Below, piece by piece: positions 22,556 through 32,662 of a DNA stretch of 64,000 bases. The notes beneath the pieces were generated by a model that did no database searches, was not told the origin of the DNA, and saw only the letters and a program-made list of their open reading frames with translations. The stretch is from Phytohabitans rumicis. Its GTDB lineage: Bacteria > Actinomycetota > Actinomycetes > Mycobacteriales > Micromonosporaceae. The stretch spans positions 5,518,001 to 5,582,000 of the forward strand of contig NZ_BLPG01000001.1 of assembly GCF_011764445.1 (NCBI RefSeq). The letters run 5' to 3'. The number at the start of each line of letters is the position of its first letter. Position 1 is the stretch's first letter. Position numbers and translations under genes: made by a program.

Positions 22556-23662
22556 ATGCTCCGTTCCACCCTGCGGGTCCTCGTCGTCGGCGCGGGCATC
22601 GCTGGTCTGGCGGCGGCTCGGGCCCTGCGGCTCGCCGGGTTTCGTCCCGAGGTGGTCGACAAGCTGCCCGCGTCCACTGTGGCCGGAGCGGGCATCTACC
22701 TGCCCGGCAACGCCGCCCGAGCGCTGCGCGAGCTGGACCTGGACGCACCGGTCCGGCCGTACGGCGAGGTGGTGGGGCGCCAGCACTTCCTCGACACCCG
22801 GGGCCGGGCGCTGTGCGACGTCGACCTCGAAGGGCTGTGGGGTGACGTCGGCGAGTGCCGCGCCCTGCCCCGCGCCGACCTGCACCGGGTCATGCTCAGC
22901 GGGGCCGGCGGCGCGGTCCGGCACGAAACCGCGCTGACCCGGCTGGAGGTCCTCGACGGCACCGCCAAGGTCGAGTTCGGTGACGGCTCCACCGCCGAAT
23001 ACGACCTGGTGGTGGGTGCCGACGGTCGTCGCTCCTCGGTCCGTGCGCTGTCCGGCCTGGGCGGCGCCGCGGTCCCGGTGGGGCAGGTCGTCTACCGCAG
23101 CGTGGTCACCGGCGGCCCCAGGCTCGCCGACTGGACGGCCGTCCTGGGCAGGCGGGCCGCGTTCGTGGTGATGCCGATGGGCTCGGGGCGCCTGTTCTGC
23201 TACGCCGACGAGGCGGGCACCACCGCGCCGGAGGACGCGCTCGCCCGGGTACACGAGATCTTCGGCGGGTTCGGCGGGCCGGTGCCCGATGTGCTGGAGG
23301 CCATCGAGAAGGTACAGGTGGCGGTCACCGACGAGGTCGAGATCGGGGCCTGGTCGCGGGGGCCGGTCGTGCTGGTCGGCGACGCCGCCCACGCCACCTC
23401 GCCGACGCTCGCCCAGGGTGCCGCGATGGCCCTGGAGGACGCCGTCGTGCTCGGGGCCGCGCTGCGCAAGGCCGGGACCGTGGCCGAGGCCCTCACCGAG
23501 TACGAGAGCCGCCGCCGGCCGCGTACCCGATGGGTGCTGGACCGGACCCGCGACCGCGACAAGCTGCGGGATGTGGCGCCCGCGCTGCGCGATCCACTCC
23601 TGCGCCGGCGCGGCCGGCGGATCTTCGCGGACCACTACCGGGCCCTGGTAGAGCCTTACTAA
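22556..23662 (+). CDS. FAD-dependent monooxygenase
   Basis: 368 aa aromatic-hydroxylase-type flavoprotein: the N-terminal [21 protein letters not shown] dinucleotide loop, the mid-protein [15 protein letters not shown] and the third FAD motif [28 protein letters not shown]. The ATG at 22556 has GGAGG upstream; an earlier in-frame ATG lacks support. Substrate unknown. The 160-bp gap before it contains GTGAA-N6-TTCAC (22406-22421), a possible regulator site. Confidence 0.87.
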   Translation: MLRSTLRVLVVGAGIAGLAAARALRLAGFRPEVVDKLPASTVAGAGIYLPGNAARALRELDLDAPVRPYGEVVGRQHFLDTRGRALCDVDLEGLWGDVGECRALPRADLHRVMLSGAGGAVRHETALTRLEVLDGTAKVEFGDGSTAEYDLVVGADGRRSSVRALSGLGGAAVPVGQVVYRSVVTGGPRLADWTAVLGRRAAFVVMPMGSGRLFCYADEAGTTAPEDALARVHEIFGGFGGPVPDVLEAIEKVQVAVTDEVEIGAWSRGPVVLVGDAAHATSPTLAQGAAMALEDAVVLGAALRKAGTVAEALTEYESRRRPRTRWVLDRTRDRDKLRDVAPALRDPLLRRRGRRIFADHYRALVEPY

Positions 23663-23746
23663 CCCCCGTAGTACCCCGGTCCCTGGGGAGGACTATTCTG
23701 CTTCGGTGGTACGCCAGATCAAGCGCGAGCACACCGGAGGCCCTGC

Positions 23747-25497
23747 GTGACCACCGTTGCACCGAAGCCGATCGTGACCCGGCCGTGGCCGGTCCGAGAG
23801 CCGGTCAGGGGCTCCGCGATCGCACGCATCCTTCGGACCACGGACGCGAAGCAGATCGGGATCATGTATATGGTCACGTCCTTCGTGTTCTTCATGATCG
23901 GTGGCCTGATGGCCCTGCTCATGCGTGCCGAGCTGGCCCGGCCGGGGCTCCAGTTCCTCTCCCCGGAGCAGTACAACCAGCTCTTCACCATGCACGGCAC
24001 GATCATGCTGCTGTTCTTCGCGACGCCGATCGTGTTCGCGTTCGCGAACTTCGTGGTGCCGCTGCAGATCGGCGCGCCGGACGTCTCCTTCCCCGGCTGA
24101 ACTCCTTCGCCTACTGGCTGTACGCCTTCGGCGGCACGCTGGCCCTGGCCGGCTTCATCACCCCGGGTGGGGCGGCCGACTTCGGCTGGTTCGCGTACGC
24201 ACCGCTTAACGACGCGGTCAACTCGCCCGGCGTGGGCGCCAACATGTGGATCGTGGGCCTGGCCATCTCCGGTCTGGGCACGATCCTCGGCGGCGTCAAC
24301 ATGATCACGACGATCCTGACGCTGCGCGCGCCCGGCATGACCATGTTCCGGATGCCGATCTTCACGTGGTCGATCCTGGTCACCGCCCTGCTGGCGATCC
24401 TGGTCTTCCCGCTGCTGGCCGCCGCGCTCTTCGCCCTCGCGGCCGACCGGATCCTCGGCGCCCACGTGTACGACCCGGCGACCGGCGGTCCGCTGCTCTG
24501 GCAGCACCTCTTCTGGTTCTTCGGCCACCCCGAGGTGTACATCGTCGCGCTGCCGTTCTTCGGCATCATCAGCGAGGTCATCCCGGTCTTCAGCCGCAAG
24601 CCGCTGTTCGGCTACAAGGGCATGGTCGGCGCCATGCTCGCCATCGCGGCCCTGTCGATGAGCGTGTGGGCGCACCACATGTTCGCCACCGGCCAGGTGC
24701 TGCTGCCGTTCTTCAGCTTCCTGAGCTTCCTGATCGCGGTCCCGACCGGCATGAAGTTCTTCAACTGGATCGGCACCATGTGGCGCGGCCAGATCACCTT
24801 CGAGACACCGATGCTCTTCGCGCTCGGCTTCCTGGTGACGTTCCTCTTCGGCGGCCTGTCCGGCGTGCTGCTGGCCAGCCCGCCCGTCGACTTCCACGTC
24901 TCCGACTCGTACTTCGTGGTGGCCCACTTCCACTACGTGCTCTTCGGCACGATCGTCTTCGCGGTGTACGCCGGCGTGTACTTCTGGTTCCCGAAGATGT
25001 TCGGCCGGATGCTCGACGAGCGCCTGGGCAAGATCCACTTCTGGCTCACGTTCATCGGCTTCCACACCACGTTCCTGGTGCAACACTGGCTGGGCAACGA
25101 GGGCATGCCGCGCCGGTACGCCGACTACGCGCCGGAGGACGGCTTCACGTTCCTCAACACGTTCTCCACGGTCGGCTCGTTCGTGCTGGGCGCCTCCACG
25201 CTGCCGTTCCTCTACAACGTGTGGAAGTCGTACAAGGCCGGCCAGGTCGTCGAGGTGGACGACCCGTGGGGCCACGGCAACTCGCTGGAGTGGGCCACGT
25301 CCTCGCCGCCGCCCCTGCGCAACTTCGACCGGATGCCCCGGATCCGCTCCGAGCGGCCGGCGTTCGACGCGAAGTTCCCGCACCTGGCGACCGGGACGCT
25401 CGCCGGGCCGCCCGAGGGTGGCGCTAAGCCGCTGACGTCCGCGTCGCGCGGTGGCGCGTCGTACACCGAGGACACCGCGGGCGAACTGGACCGCTGA
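23747..25497 (+). CDS. ctaD: Cytochrome c oxidase subunit I (apparent frameshift)
   Basis: 583 aa after correction. Haem and copper ligands are present: [28 protein letters not shown] (with the His-Tyr pair), [10 protein letters not shown] and [10 protein letters not shown]. About twelve membrane segments. As given, the first frame ends at 24100 after PDVSFPG; the expected [20 protein letters not shown] is restored by one extra C in the CCCC at 24091-24094. Since an aerobic actinomycete needs this gene, a sequencing error is more likely than inactivation. It is the catalytic subunit of the aa3-type terminal oxidase in the plasma membrane. Confidence 0.9.
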
Positions 25498-25513
25498 CGC
25501 CCGGCTTTTCGTT

Positions 25514-25575
25514 GTCGATCTTGAAGTTGTCAGGTTCCAAATCGGGCATCCCGACCTGACAACTCCAAGATCGAC
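25514..25575. repeat. Imperfect palindrome, GTCGATC family
   Basis: Arms at 25514-25534 and 25555-25575 pair over 21 bp with one mismatch. It lies between convergent ctaD and pncA and probably terminates both transcripts. The outer bases GTCGATC recur in three other palindromes of the window. Confidence 0.7.
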
Positions 25576-25577
25576 GG

Positions 25578-26129
25578 TTAGTGGAGGGTGACGCCTGCGG
25601 CGCGGAGTTCCTCCAGGGCGGCGTCGCGGGTTGTGGGGGTTACGCCTGCGGTTAGGTCTAGCAGGACGGTGGTCGTGAAGCCCTCGCGAGCGGCGTCCAG
25701 GGCGGTCGCGCGTACGCAGTAGTCGGTGGCGATGCCGACCACGTCGACCTCCGAGACGCCGCGGGCGCGCAGCCAGTCGCCGAGTCCGGCGCCGTCGTGC
25801 TCCAGCCCTTCGAAGCCGGAGTACGCGGCCGCGTGGTGGCCCTTGTGAAACACCGCCTCGATCCGGTCGGTCGCCAGCGCGGGGTGGAACTCGGTGCCGG
25901 CCGTACCGACGACGCAGTGCGCCGGCCAGGAGTCCACGAAGTCCGGCGGGTCGCCGAAGTGGGCGCCCGGGTCGATGTGGAAGTCCTTGGTCGCCACCAC
26001 ATGGTCCCAGCCGCCCTTGGCGAGCGCGTCGGAGATGCCGGCGGCTACGGCGGCGCCGCCCGTGACGGCGAGCGAACCGCCCTCGCAGAAGTCGTTCTGC
26101 ACGTCCACAATGATCAGCGCCCGGCTCAT
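25578..26129 (-). CDS. pncA: Nicotinamidase
   Basis: 183 aa cysteine hydrolase of the isochorismatase fold: catalytic Asp in IIVDVQNDFCEGG, metal-binding histidines in ATKDFHIDPGAHFG, catalytic Cys in GIATDYCVRATALDA. Converts nicotinamide to nicotinate. I start at the ATG 26129; the frame to 26183 translates a palindromic repeat. The next gene upstream makes the next enzyme of NAD salvage. Confidence 0.92.
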   Translation of the reverse strand: MSRALIIVDVQNDFCEGGSLAVTGGAAVAAGISDALAKGGWDHVVATKDFHIDPGAHFGDPPDFVDSWPAHCVVGTAGTEFHPALATDRIEAVFHKGHHAAAYSGFEGLEHDGAGLGDWLRARGVSEVDVVGIATDYCVRATALDAAREGFTTTVLLDLTAGVTPTTRDAALEELRAAGVTLH

Positions 26130-26170
26130 GTGGCGGCTCCCCTGCGTTCGTCGATCAAGGACTTCTGCGT

Positions 26171-26285
26171 CGATCAAGGGCAAACGGTCGTGGATCAGAG
26201 ATCAAAGTACAGCCGTTTGCCCTTGATCGGCGAGGCAGCCCTTGATCGGCGAGGCGAGCCCTGGCGGGCCCTTGATCGGCGAGGC
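26171..26285. repeat. Palindromic repeat plus three direct copies (family copy A)
   Basis: A perfect 17-bp inverted repeat (26171-26187 with 26213-26229) followed by CCCTTGATCGGCGAGGC at 26220, 26239 and 26269. The flank CGTCGATCAAGGACTTCTGCG (26149 on) and the centre match the copy at 52565-52650 in inverted orientation. It fills the pncA-pncB gap. Confidence 0.8.
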
Positions 26286-26299
26286 GAGCGAGGCGAGGG

Positions 26300-27574
26300 T
26301 CAGGTGGCGGGGACTACCGTGACGGGGATGGCGGGGTCGCCGGCGGAGAGCTTGAGGCCCTCCCAGGGGATGGAGATCAGGCACTGGCGCAGGTGGGCGC
26401 GGGACTCCACCAGGGTCGGGAGCGGGGCGGGCTCGCCGGCGACGAGGTACGAGCGCTGGAGCAGCCGGTCGCCCAGCCGGTGATCGGGGACGCCCTGCGA
26501 CACCACGATCTCCTCGGTGGCCGTACCCGTGGGCTTGTGGCGGCGGATGGCGGTCTTGCGGCCGCCGACCGTGGCCTTGTTTTCCGAGCGCTTCACGACC
26601 GGCCGCCCGTCGACCTCGACCAGCTTGTAGACCAGCCCGGCGGTCGGTGCGCCGGAGCCGACCACCACGGCGGTGCCGGCGCCGTACATGTCCACGGGCT
26701 CGGCGGCGAGCGCGGCGATGGCGTACTCGTCGAGGTCGCCGGAGACGATGATCTTCGTTTCGGTGGCGCCGAGCGAGTTGAGCAGGTCGCGGGACTGCTG
26801 GGCGAGCACGGACAGGTCGCCGGAGTCGAGGCGGATCGCGCGCAGCTCGGGGCCGGCCACCGCGATCGCGTTCCGGATGCCCTGGGTGATGTCGTACGTG
26901 TCGACGAGCAGGGTGGTCTCCTTGCCCAGGGCCGCCACCTGGGAGGCGAACGCCGCCGGCTCGTCGTCGTGCAGCAGCGTGAACGCGTGCGCGGCCGTCC
27001 CGGCGGTCGGGATGCCGTACCGGTGGCCGGCCGCCAGGTTCGAGGTGTACTCGAAGCCGGCCAGGTAGGCCGCCCGGGCCGCGGCCACGGCGGCCTCTTC
27101 GTGGGTACGCCGGGAGCCCATCTCGATGACCGCGCGGCCCCGTGCCGCGGTCACCATCCGGGCGGCGGCCGCCGCGATGGCCGCGTCGTGGTTGAGCACC
27201 GAGAGGATCAGCGTCTCCAGCAGCACGCACTCCGCGAACGTGCCGGAGACCGTCAGGATCGGCGAGCCGGGAAAGTACAGCTCGCCTTCGGCGTACCCGT
27301 CGATGTCGCCGGTGAAGCGGTAGTCGCCCAGCCAGGTGGCGGTCTCCTCGTCGACCACGCCGCTCTCGTACAGGTGACCCACCTCGGGCCCGGTGAACCG
27401 GAAGTCCTGCACCAGGTCGACCAGGCGGCCGGTGCCGGCGACGACGCCGTAGCGGCGGCCGGTGGGCAGCCGGCGGGCGAACACCTCGAACACGCAGCCG
27501 CGGCCCGCGGTGCCGTCCTTGAGCGCGGCGCTGAGCATGGTCAGTTCGTACTGATCGGTCAACAAGGCGGTCAC
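26300..27574 (-). CDS. pncB: Nicotinate phosphoribosyltransferase
   Basis: 424 aa. N-terminal LLTDQYELTMLSAAL, then FEVFARRLPTGRRYGVVAG, the conserved EMGSRRTHEEAAVAAARAAYLAGFEYTSN, and IRLDSGDLSVLAQQSRDLL plus IIVSGDLDEY, all typical. It forms nicotinate mononucleotide from nicotinate and PRPP. The GTG at 27574 is chosen since upstream sequence belongs to the regulator gene. It lies next to pncA, giving a two-step salvage route. Confidence 0.9.
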   Translation of the reverse strand: MTALLTDQYELTMLSAALKDGTAGRGCVFEVFARRLPTGRRYGVVAGTGRLVDLVQDFRFTGPEVGHLYESGVVDEETATWLGDYRFTGDIDGYAEGELYFPGSPILTVSGTFAECVLLETLILSVLNHDAAIAAAAARMVTAARGRAVIEMGSRRTHEEAAVAAARAAYLAGFEYTSNLAAGHRYGIPTAGTAAHAFTLLHDDEPAAFASQVAALGKETTLLVDTYDITQGIRNAIAVAGPELRAIRLDSGDLSVLAQQSRDLLNSLGATETKIIVSGDLDEYAIAALAAEPVDMYGAGTAVVVGSGAPTAGLVYKLVEVDGRPVVKRSENKATVGGRKTAIRRHKPTGTATEEIVVSQGVPDHRLGDRLLQRSYLVAGEPAPLPTLVESRAHLRQCLISIPWEGLKLSAGDPAIPVTVVPAT

Positions 27575-27584
27575 GGAGGTAAGC

Positions 27585-30242
27585 CTAAGGTTCAGGCAAG
27601 GCCCGCAGGGCGTGAGCAAGCTCGCTCCGGCTGGTGACCCCGAGCTTGCTGTAGACCCGCTGCAGGTGGTTTTCCACCGTCCGCGTGGAGAGGAAGAGCT
27701 GGTCGGCGATCTGCTTGCTGGCCACGCCGGCCGCGGCGAGGCGCGCGATCTGGCGTTCCCGCTCGCTGAGCATCGGGCGGGCCGCGCGCAGCGCCGGGGT
27801 GCGGAGCGCGTCACACCGGGCCAGGAGGTCGCCGAGGCGGGCGCTGGCCTCGGAGCGCTCGCCGCCGGCGTTCGCGGCCCGCAGCCGTACCACCGCCATC
27901 GCGGTCGCCTCGGCGGCGAAGAGCAGCAGCCCGCGCTCGGTGAACGCGTCCGCGACGGTCAGCAGGGCGACACCGTCGCCGGCCGCCCGCGCGTGCCGGA
28001 CCATCAGCTCGGCGACCGGGCCGTCGACCACGCCGACCAGCTCGTCGAGGCGCTCGGTGACGGTCTGCGCCTCGACGGCGCCGTCCGGCCAGTTGATCGG
28101 CAGCGTGGCGCAGCCGAGCCGGACCAGGTCGTACAGCGCGAGCACCTCGTGGCCGGCGAAGTCGTCGGCGCGCAGCCGCTCGACCAGGGCGACGAGCATC
28201 GTGATCGCGCCTTCCACGTCGCCGGCGCACGCCGCCACCCAGGCACGCGCCTGCTCGCGCCAGGGGTAGACGACCGCCATGCCCGGCGTCTGCGTCCGGT
28301 CGGAGTCGGCCATCGCGATGGCGGCCTCGTCCGCGTCGCCCAGCAGGGCCGCCGCGTAGGCCCGTTCGGCGTGTGCGAGGCCGGCGAAGACCCGGCTGGT
28401 GGCCAGCACCGCACACGCCTGCAGGCTGCCGCGCAGCGCTTCGCCGGCCTGCCCGCGCAGGCGAGCCGCCTGTGCGCGTACGACGGAAAGGTAGCCGGAG
28501 CCGAGCCGGAAGTCGCCCGCGTCGGCCAGGTCGGCGAACTCGTCCGCGGCCACCGCGTCGATCCCGGCCAGATCGCCGGCGATCGCGAGCCGGGTGCCCC
28601 GGGCCAGTTCCAGGGCCAGTTGCAGGTACGGCATGTCGGCCCGCCACAGCGGCGCGTCGTCCTGGACGCCGGTGGTGGTACGGGCGCTGGCGTCCAGTTC
28701 GCCGCGGACCGCCTGGACGTGGGCGATCACGCACTGGGCCAGCGCCCGGGCGGCCACCGGCGCGGCCGGCCGGTCGACGATGGCGCGGGACAGCCGGAGC
28801 GCCTCCGCGGACTCCAGCCGGTGCATCCGCATGATCGCCTCGAACGAGTGCACCCGCGCCCGGTAGCCCGGGTCCGCCACCGTGTCGGCGTCGCGGGCGA
28901 TCTCGTGCACGGCGGACTCGCGGCCCAACCCCCAGTACGACACGAGCCCGCGGACCACCAGCCACCGGCTGCGTCGCTGATCGGAGTCGATCTTGTCGCG
29001 CACCGATTCGAGCACCGGCAGCGCCTCTTCGGACTGGTCGCTGAACATGAGGATGGTGGCGAGCAGGTCGGCCGCGTCGAACCCGCCGCCGTTGTCGAGG
29101 GCGGCCCGCGCCAGCCGTGCCGCCAGGTGCACGTTGTACCGGCTGAACGCCTGCGCGCCCGCGTGCAGGAGCACGATCGGGTCGCGGGCGGTGCCGGAGT
29201 CGAGGCGCCACACGGCCATCCGGAGCAGGTCGTCGCGGCGCCGGGCGCCGGTCTCCTCGACCAGCGCGGCGAGCCGGGCCTTCAGCCGCATCGTGCGGGT
29301 CACCGGGCAGCGCTGGCGCACCACCTCGCCGTACAGCGGGTGGGCCAGGCGTACGTGCCGGCGCCGGTCGCTGGCGACCACCCGGATCAGCCCGCGCTCC
29401 TCGGCGCTCTCCACGGCCTCCTCGTCGGTCGCCTTGATCAGCATGGACAGGCCGATCGGCTCGCCGAACGCGACCAGCTCGACCACGCCGCGCACGTCGT
29501 CGCTGAGGTCGCCGATGCGGGCGTCGATCAGGTCGGTGAGCCGGGGCTCCAGATCGAACTGGCCGGTCCACCGCCACACCCCGTACGCCCGGGTGAGCTC
29601 GCGGCTGCCGGAGGCGGCGATGACCAGCTCGCGCAGCAGGAGCGGGTTGCCGGCGGACATGCGCCACAGCCGTTCGGCGGACGCCGAGTCGATCGGCCCT
29701 TCGAGCATCTCGACCAGCAGCGCCTTGCTGTCGTTGGCCGGCAGCGGAGCCAGCTCGGCGTGGCCGACCAGGTCGTCGGTCCACAGTGCCCGGATCGGCA
29801 GCGGCACCTGCTCGCCGCTGCGCAGCGTGCCCAGGACGGTGGCGTGCTCGTCGCGGGCGATCAGGTAGACCAGCGCCGCCGACGACGGGTCGAGCAGGTG
29901 GGCGTCGTCGATCGCGAGCACGATCGGGCGCCCGCCGGCCTGCCGGTGCAGCGCCTCGACGGCCCAGCGCAGCAGCCCGGCCGGGGACACCCCGATCGGC
30001 TGGTCACCGGGCAGCACCTGGGCCAGCCCGCCGAACGGCAGGCCGGCGCTCGCGATGTTGGCGGTCGCGGTCCAGACGGCGTACCGGTCGGTAGGCAGCA
30101 TGGCGACCGCCTCCCGCAGGAGACGGGTCTTGCCGATGCCGGCGGTGCCGCTGAGAATGATGCCGCGGCGGTCCTCACTCGTCGCCGATTCGACGATGCG
30201 GCGCAGCTCATCAGCCCGGCCGACGAAGTGCCACGGGCCCAC
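27585..30242 (-). CDS. Large LuxR-family regulator with AAA ATPase (LAL type)
   Basis: 885 aa. N-terminal FVGRADELRRI, Walker A LSGTAGIGKTR (about 30-40), Walker B IVLAIDDAHLL (about 110), a long helical TPR-like middle, and a C-terminal LuxR helix-turn-helix (LSERERQIARLAAAGVASKQIADQLFLSTRTVENHLQRVYSKLG, about 825-870). Such regulators integrate nucleotide and ligand signals. GTG start. It is divergent from the gene at 30406; two 12-bp direct repeats spaced 22 bp apart lie between them. Confidence 0.88.
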   Translation of the reverse strand: MGPWHFVGRADELRRIVESATSEDRRGIILSGTAGIGKTRLLREAVAMLPTDRYAVWTATANIASAGLPFGGLAQVLPGDQPIGVSPAGLLRWAVEALHRQAGGRPIVLAIDDAHLLDPSSAALVYLIARDEHATVLGTLRSGEQVPLPIRALWTDDLVGHAELAPLPANDSKALLVEMLEGPIDSASAERLWRMSAGNPLLLRELVIAASGSRELTRAYGVWRWTGQFDLEPRLTDLIDARIGDLSDDVRGVVELVAFGEPIGLSMLIKATDEEAVESAEERGLIRVVASDRRRHVRLAHPLYGEVVRQRCPVTRTMRLKARLAALVEETGARRRDDLLRMAVWRLDSGTARDPIVLLHAGAQAFSRYNVHLAARLARAALDNGGGFDAADLLATILMFSDQSEEALPVLESVRDKIDSDQRRSRWLVVRGLVSYWGLGRESAVHEIARDADTVADPGYRARVHSFEAIMRMHRLESAEALRLSRAIVDRPAAPVAARALAQCVIAHVQAVRGELDASARTTTGVQDDAPLWRADMPYLQLALELARGTRLAIAGDLAGIDAVAADEFADLADAGDFRLGSGYLSVVRAQAARLRGQAGEALRGSLQACAVLATSRVFAGLAHAERAYAAALLGDADEAAIAMADSDRTQTPGMAVVYPWREQARAWVAACAGDVEGAITMLVALVERLRADDFAGHEVLALYDLVRLGCATLPINWPDGAVEAQTVTERLDELVGVVDGPVAELMVRHARAAGDGVALLTVADAFTERGLLLFAAEATAMAVVRLRAANAGGERSEASARLGDLLARCDALRTPALRAARPMLSERERQIARLAAAGVASKQIADQLFLSTRTVENHLQRVYSKLGVTSRSELAHALRALPEP

Positions 30243-30297
30243 CCGCGGAGCATATAGAGCCGGCTAGCGCCGTGCGGACTACCCGACTGTGCCAAGT

Positions 30298-30331
30298 TGA
30301 GTAGCGGTCTGGTCAGCGCTGAGTAGCGGTC
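30298..30331. promoter_or_regulatory. Direct repeats between the LAL regulator and its neighbour
   Basis: TGAGTAGCGGTC occurs at 30298-30309 and 30320-30331, a 22-bp period close to two helical turns, as expected for a multimeric activator. It lies 56 bp from the regulator start and 75 bp from the other gene. Confidence 0.55.
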
Positions 30332-30405
30332 CTCCTGCCGAATCGACCCTTGGCTCCCATACCGTTCCGATGCGCGCTCCAACGCGCTCTCGGGAGGCGT
30401 GTGTC

Positions 30406-31779
30406 ATGAGTTCCGCGACCATCGGTGCGGTGCATATGGGGGAATCCGAGTTAGGGCGGCGTCCGATCCGTCTGCGGGCTGAGCAGGTCGAGCCCGTGCC
30501 GGACGAGCCAACGGCGGTGGTGATCGCCGGTACGGGACGCGGCCAACTGCTCGACGCCCTGCTGGGGGCCGCCGGTCCGGCACCCGTGGTGCCCGCCGGC
30601 ACGTACCTCGTGGTCCAGCCGGGCAGCCGGGAGGGAGCCTGGGCGTACACGCCGGGGGCGCGGCTGCCGCAGCGGTACGACCCGGCTGCGCTCGCCCGGC
30701 CGCCCCGGCGCGTCGAGCTGTCGCTGCCGGATCCGCTGTTACGCCATTTCTCGATGGTGTGCGCGCCCGATTTATCCACGTTGGACGCGGCCGGTACGCG
30801 GCTGCTGCTCGACGTCGTCCGGCGTGGCGGCGCGCTGCTGCACGTGCGCGATGGCGACCTCCCGCTGACCGCGGCCGAGCGGGACCTGTGCGCCCGGGTC
30901 GCGGACACCGACGCCACCCTCTTCCTGGCCGCTCCCGATCATGCCCCGGAGGACCCGGCCGGGTTCGCCATCGGCCCGGATTTGTCTGACATCGCCCACC
31001 TGCGCCGCGCCCTGGTGGAGTGGGCCGGGATCGAGGCGCTGCGCCGGGCCAGCGACAACCCGCCGATCGTGCCGGGCGCCCACGGCACGGTCCGGGTGGC
31101 GGCCAAGGCGCACGAGCTGGACTGGTCGGAGCGGCTGGAGCGGCTCTGCGGTTCCGCCTCGCACGCCGTACGGCAGCGGCTGGGCATCGAACTGGCCAAC
31201 GTGCACCTGCGCTGCGTGCAGGGGATCGTCGGCGCCCACCATCCGGGCTCCGCGCGGCAAGGCGGTGCCGGGCTGCCCGACGCGCTGGACCGGGAGATGC
31301 ACGCGCTGTCGCTGCGGGCGGCGGCCGAGTGCGACGGGGCGGCCGACCGCATCCTCGACGAGATGCTGACCGAGGTGCTGGGTGAGATCCCGGCCGAGGG
31401 CGTGCGCCGACGGGTGGCGGCGGCCATCCGGCGCGACTTCGCCGAGCAGGAACTGGCCCGGGTGCTCTTGATCACGAGCACCGGTGGCGTCGCGTCGGTG
31501 GCCGGTGCGGCCGCGGTGGCGTCGCTGGCGGCGTACCACAGCGACGCCGTACGGGCGGTGCTGCCCCCGCTCGGCGTGGGGCTGTCCGGCGCCTGCTACC
31601 AGTACTGGTCGGCGCCGGACCGGTCCGACGTGAGCCACGCGCGCGGCTGGCTGCAGCGTGCCCTGCGCGGAGTGGAGCTGGAGCTGCTCGCGGAGGTGTC
31701 CCGCCGCTTCGACGCGGTGCAGCGGTCACTCGGCGCGTTGCTCACCGAGGCGGTCGACCACGGGATCCTCCTGGCTTAA
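30406..31779 (+). CDS. Hypothetical protein, degenerate dynamin-like GTPase features
   Basis: 457 aa. [33 protein letters not shown] resembles the N terminus of dynamin-like GTPases, but the P-loop GxxxxGK(S/T) is broken (GTGRGQLL), and [18 protein letters not shown] stands where DTPG-like G3 would be. Long helices follow, then an Ala/Val/Gly stretch near 360-380 ([19 protein letters not shown]) that may touch membrane. The ATG at 30406 has GGGAGG upstream. Probably a nucleotide-independent relative; function unknown. Its divergent LAL regulator suggests control. Confidence 0.65.
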   Translation: MSSATIGAVHMGESELGRRPIRLRAEQVEPVPDEPTAVVIAGTGRGQLLDALLGAAGPAPVVPAGTYLVVQPGSREGAWAYTPGARLPQRYDPAALARPPRRVELSLPDPLLRHFSMVCAPDLSTLDAAGTRLLLDVVRRGGALLHVRDGDLPLTAAERDLCARVADTDATLFLAAPDHAPEDPAGFAIGPDLSDIAHLRRALVEWAGIEALRRASDNPPIVPGAHGTVRVAAKAHELDWSERLERLCGSASHAVRQRLGIELANVHLRCVQGIVGAHHPGSARQGGAGLPDALDREMHALSLRAAAECDGAADRILDEMLTEVLGEIPAEGVRRRVAAAIRRDFAEQELARVLLITSTGGVASVAGAAAVASLAAYHSDAVRAVLPPLGVGLSGACYQYWSAPDRSDVSHARGWLQRALRGVELELLAEVSRRFDAVQRSLGALLTEAVDHGILLA

Positions 31780-31849
31780 ACCGGTTATTTACCGCAAAGA
31801 GGGATGTTGGCGTTCCTCGGTTGCCCGGACACGGTGGCACGATGGGGGC

Positions 31850-32140
31850 ATGGCGGCTCCACAGGTTGCGCCGGTCGAGACTCCGGACATTGAAGAGGTG
31901 CCGGTCGCGGACCGGGCATGGGTGACGATCGTGTGGGACGACCCGGTCAACCTGATGTCGTACGTAACGTGGGTCTTCCAGAAGCTTTTCGGCTACAGCA
32001 AGGACAAGGCCGAGAAGTTGATGCTGGACGTGCACCACAAGGGCAAGGCCGTGGTCACCAGCGGCGCCCGGGAGCGGATGGAGCATGACGCTTCACAGCT
32101 TCACCAGTACGGTTTGTGGGCCACGGTCGACCGAGCCTGA
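31850..32140 (+). CDS. clpS: ClpS adaptor
   Basis: 96 aa: [46 protein letters not shown] holds the conserved N-degron-binding core, including the DDP..MSYV segment and the histidines of LDVHHKG. It delivers N-end-rule substrates to ClpC/ClpA. The start lies 6 bp after CACGAT, a possible -10 of a leaderless promoter. Followed by aosR as in mycobacteria. Confidence 0.92.
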   Translation: MAAPQVAPVETPDIEEVPVADRAWVTIVWDDPVNLMSYVTWVFQKLFGYSKDKAEKLMLDVHHKGKAVVTSGARERMEHDASQLHQYGLWATVDRA

Positions 32141-32155
32141 AGGGCCTTCGAGTTC

Positions 32156-32656
32156 GTGAGTATGTTCCGCCGGCACGGAGAACACTGCGTGGCGACCTTC
32201 GCCCCGGACGAGGTCCGGGTGTTGCGTAAGGTCGCCTCTGAGGTCGTTGGCCTGCTCAGCGAGGGTTTCGACCACGAAGACCCGGTGGTGGAGCGGCTCT
32301 TTCCGGACATCTATCCCGAGGACCCGCACAACTCGGCCGAGTTCCGGCGGTACACCGAGGGCGACCTGAAGACCAGCAAGATCGATCAGGCCGGGGCGAT
32401 CCTGGCCGTACTGCCCGCGGACGGGGGCGGGGAGGTCCGGCTGGACTGGGAGACCTCCGAGGCGTGGCTGCGGGCGCTCAACGACGCCCGGCTCGCGATG
32501 GGCGTACGGCTGGAGATCAAGGGCGACACCGACCTCGGCGAAGAGCTGGACGACGCGGTGCTGCACGACCCCACGTCCACCCGCGTCTTCCAGCTCTCCG
32601 TGTACGCCTACCTCGGCTATCTCCAGGAATCCCTGCTCACCGCCCTGGTCCGCTGA
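32156..32656 (+). CDS. aosR: DUF2017 protein, AosR-like redox regulator
   Basis: 166 aa: FRRHGEHCVATFAPDEVRVLRKVASEVVGLL, then DPHNSAEFRRYTEGDLKTSKIDQAGAIL, and YAYLGYLQESLLTAL. This is the DUF2017 family next to clpS whose mycobacterial member (AosR) controls the mec-cysO-cysM genes under oxidative stress through a disulfide. The same gene set is present here. This protein has only one cysteine (residue 11), so the intramolecular disulfide described for the mycobacterial protein cannot form. Confidence 0.82.
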   Translation: MSMFRRHGEHCVATFAPDEVRVLRKVASEVVGLLSEGFDHEDPVVERLFPDIYPEDPHNSAEFRRYTEGDLKTSKIDQAGAILAVLPADGGGEVRLDWETSEAWLRALNDARLAMGVRLEIKGDTDLGEELDDAVLHDPTSTRVFQLSVYAYLGYLQESLLTALVR

Positions 32657-32662
32657 CCTCGT

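Noticed and set aside
24091-24100. ctaD as a genuine pseudogene
   Set aside because: The rest of the gene is intact with all metal ligands, and the defect is one base in a C run, like four other cases in the window.
23719-25383. Long minus-strand ORF opposite ctaD
   Set aside because: It is an antisense frame with no family features; the ctaD motifs on the plus strand are decisive.
26130-26183. N-terminal extension of nicotinamidase
   Set aside because: The added residues translate a palindromic repeat that also appears at 52.6 kb; the family start is the ATG at 26129.
27612-30257. Very long plus-strand ORF (881 codons)
   Set aside because: It is the antisense shadow of the LAL regulator, with His/Arg/Gly-rich non-protein-like composition caused by GC-biased third positions.
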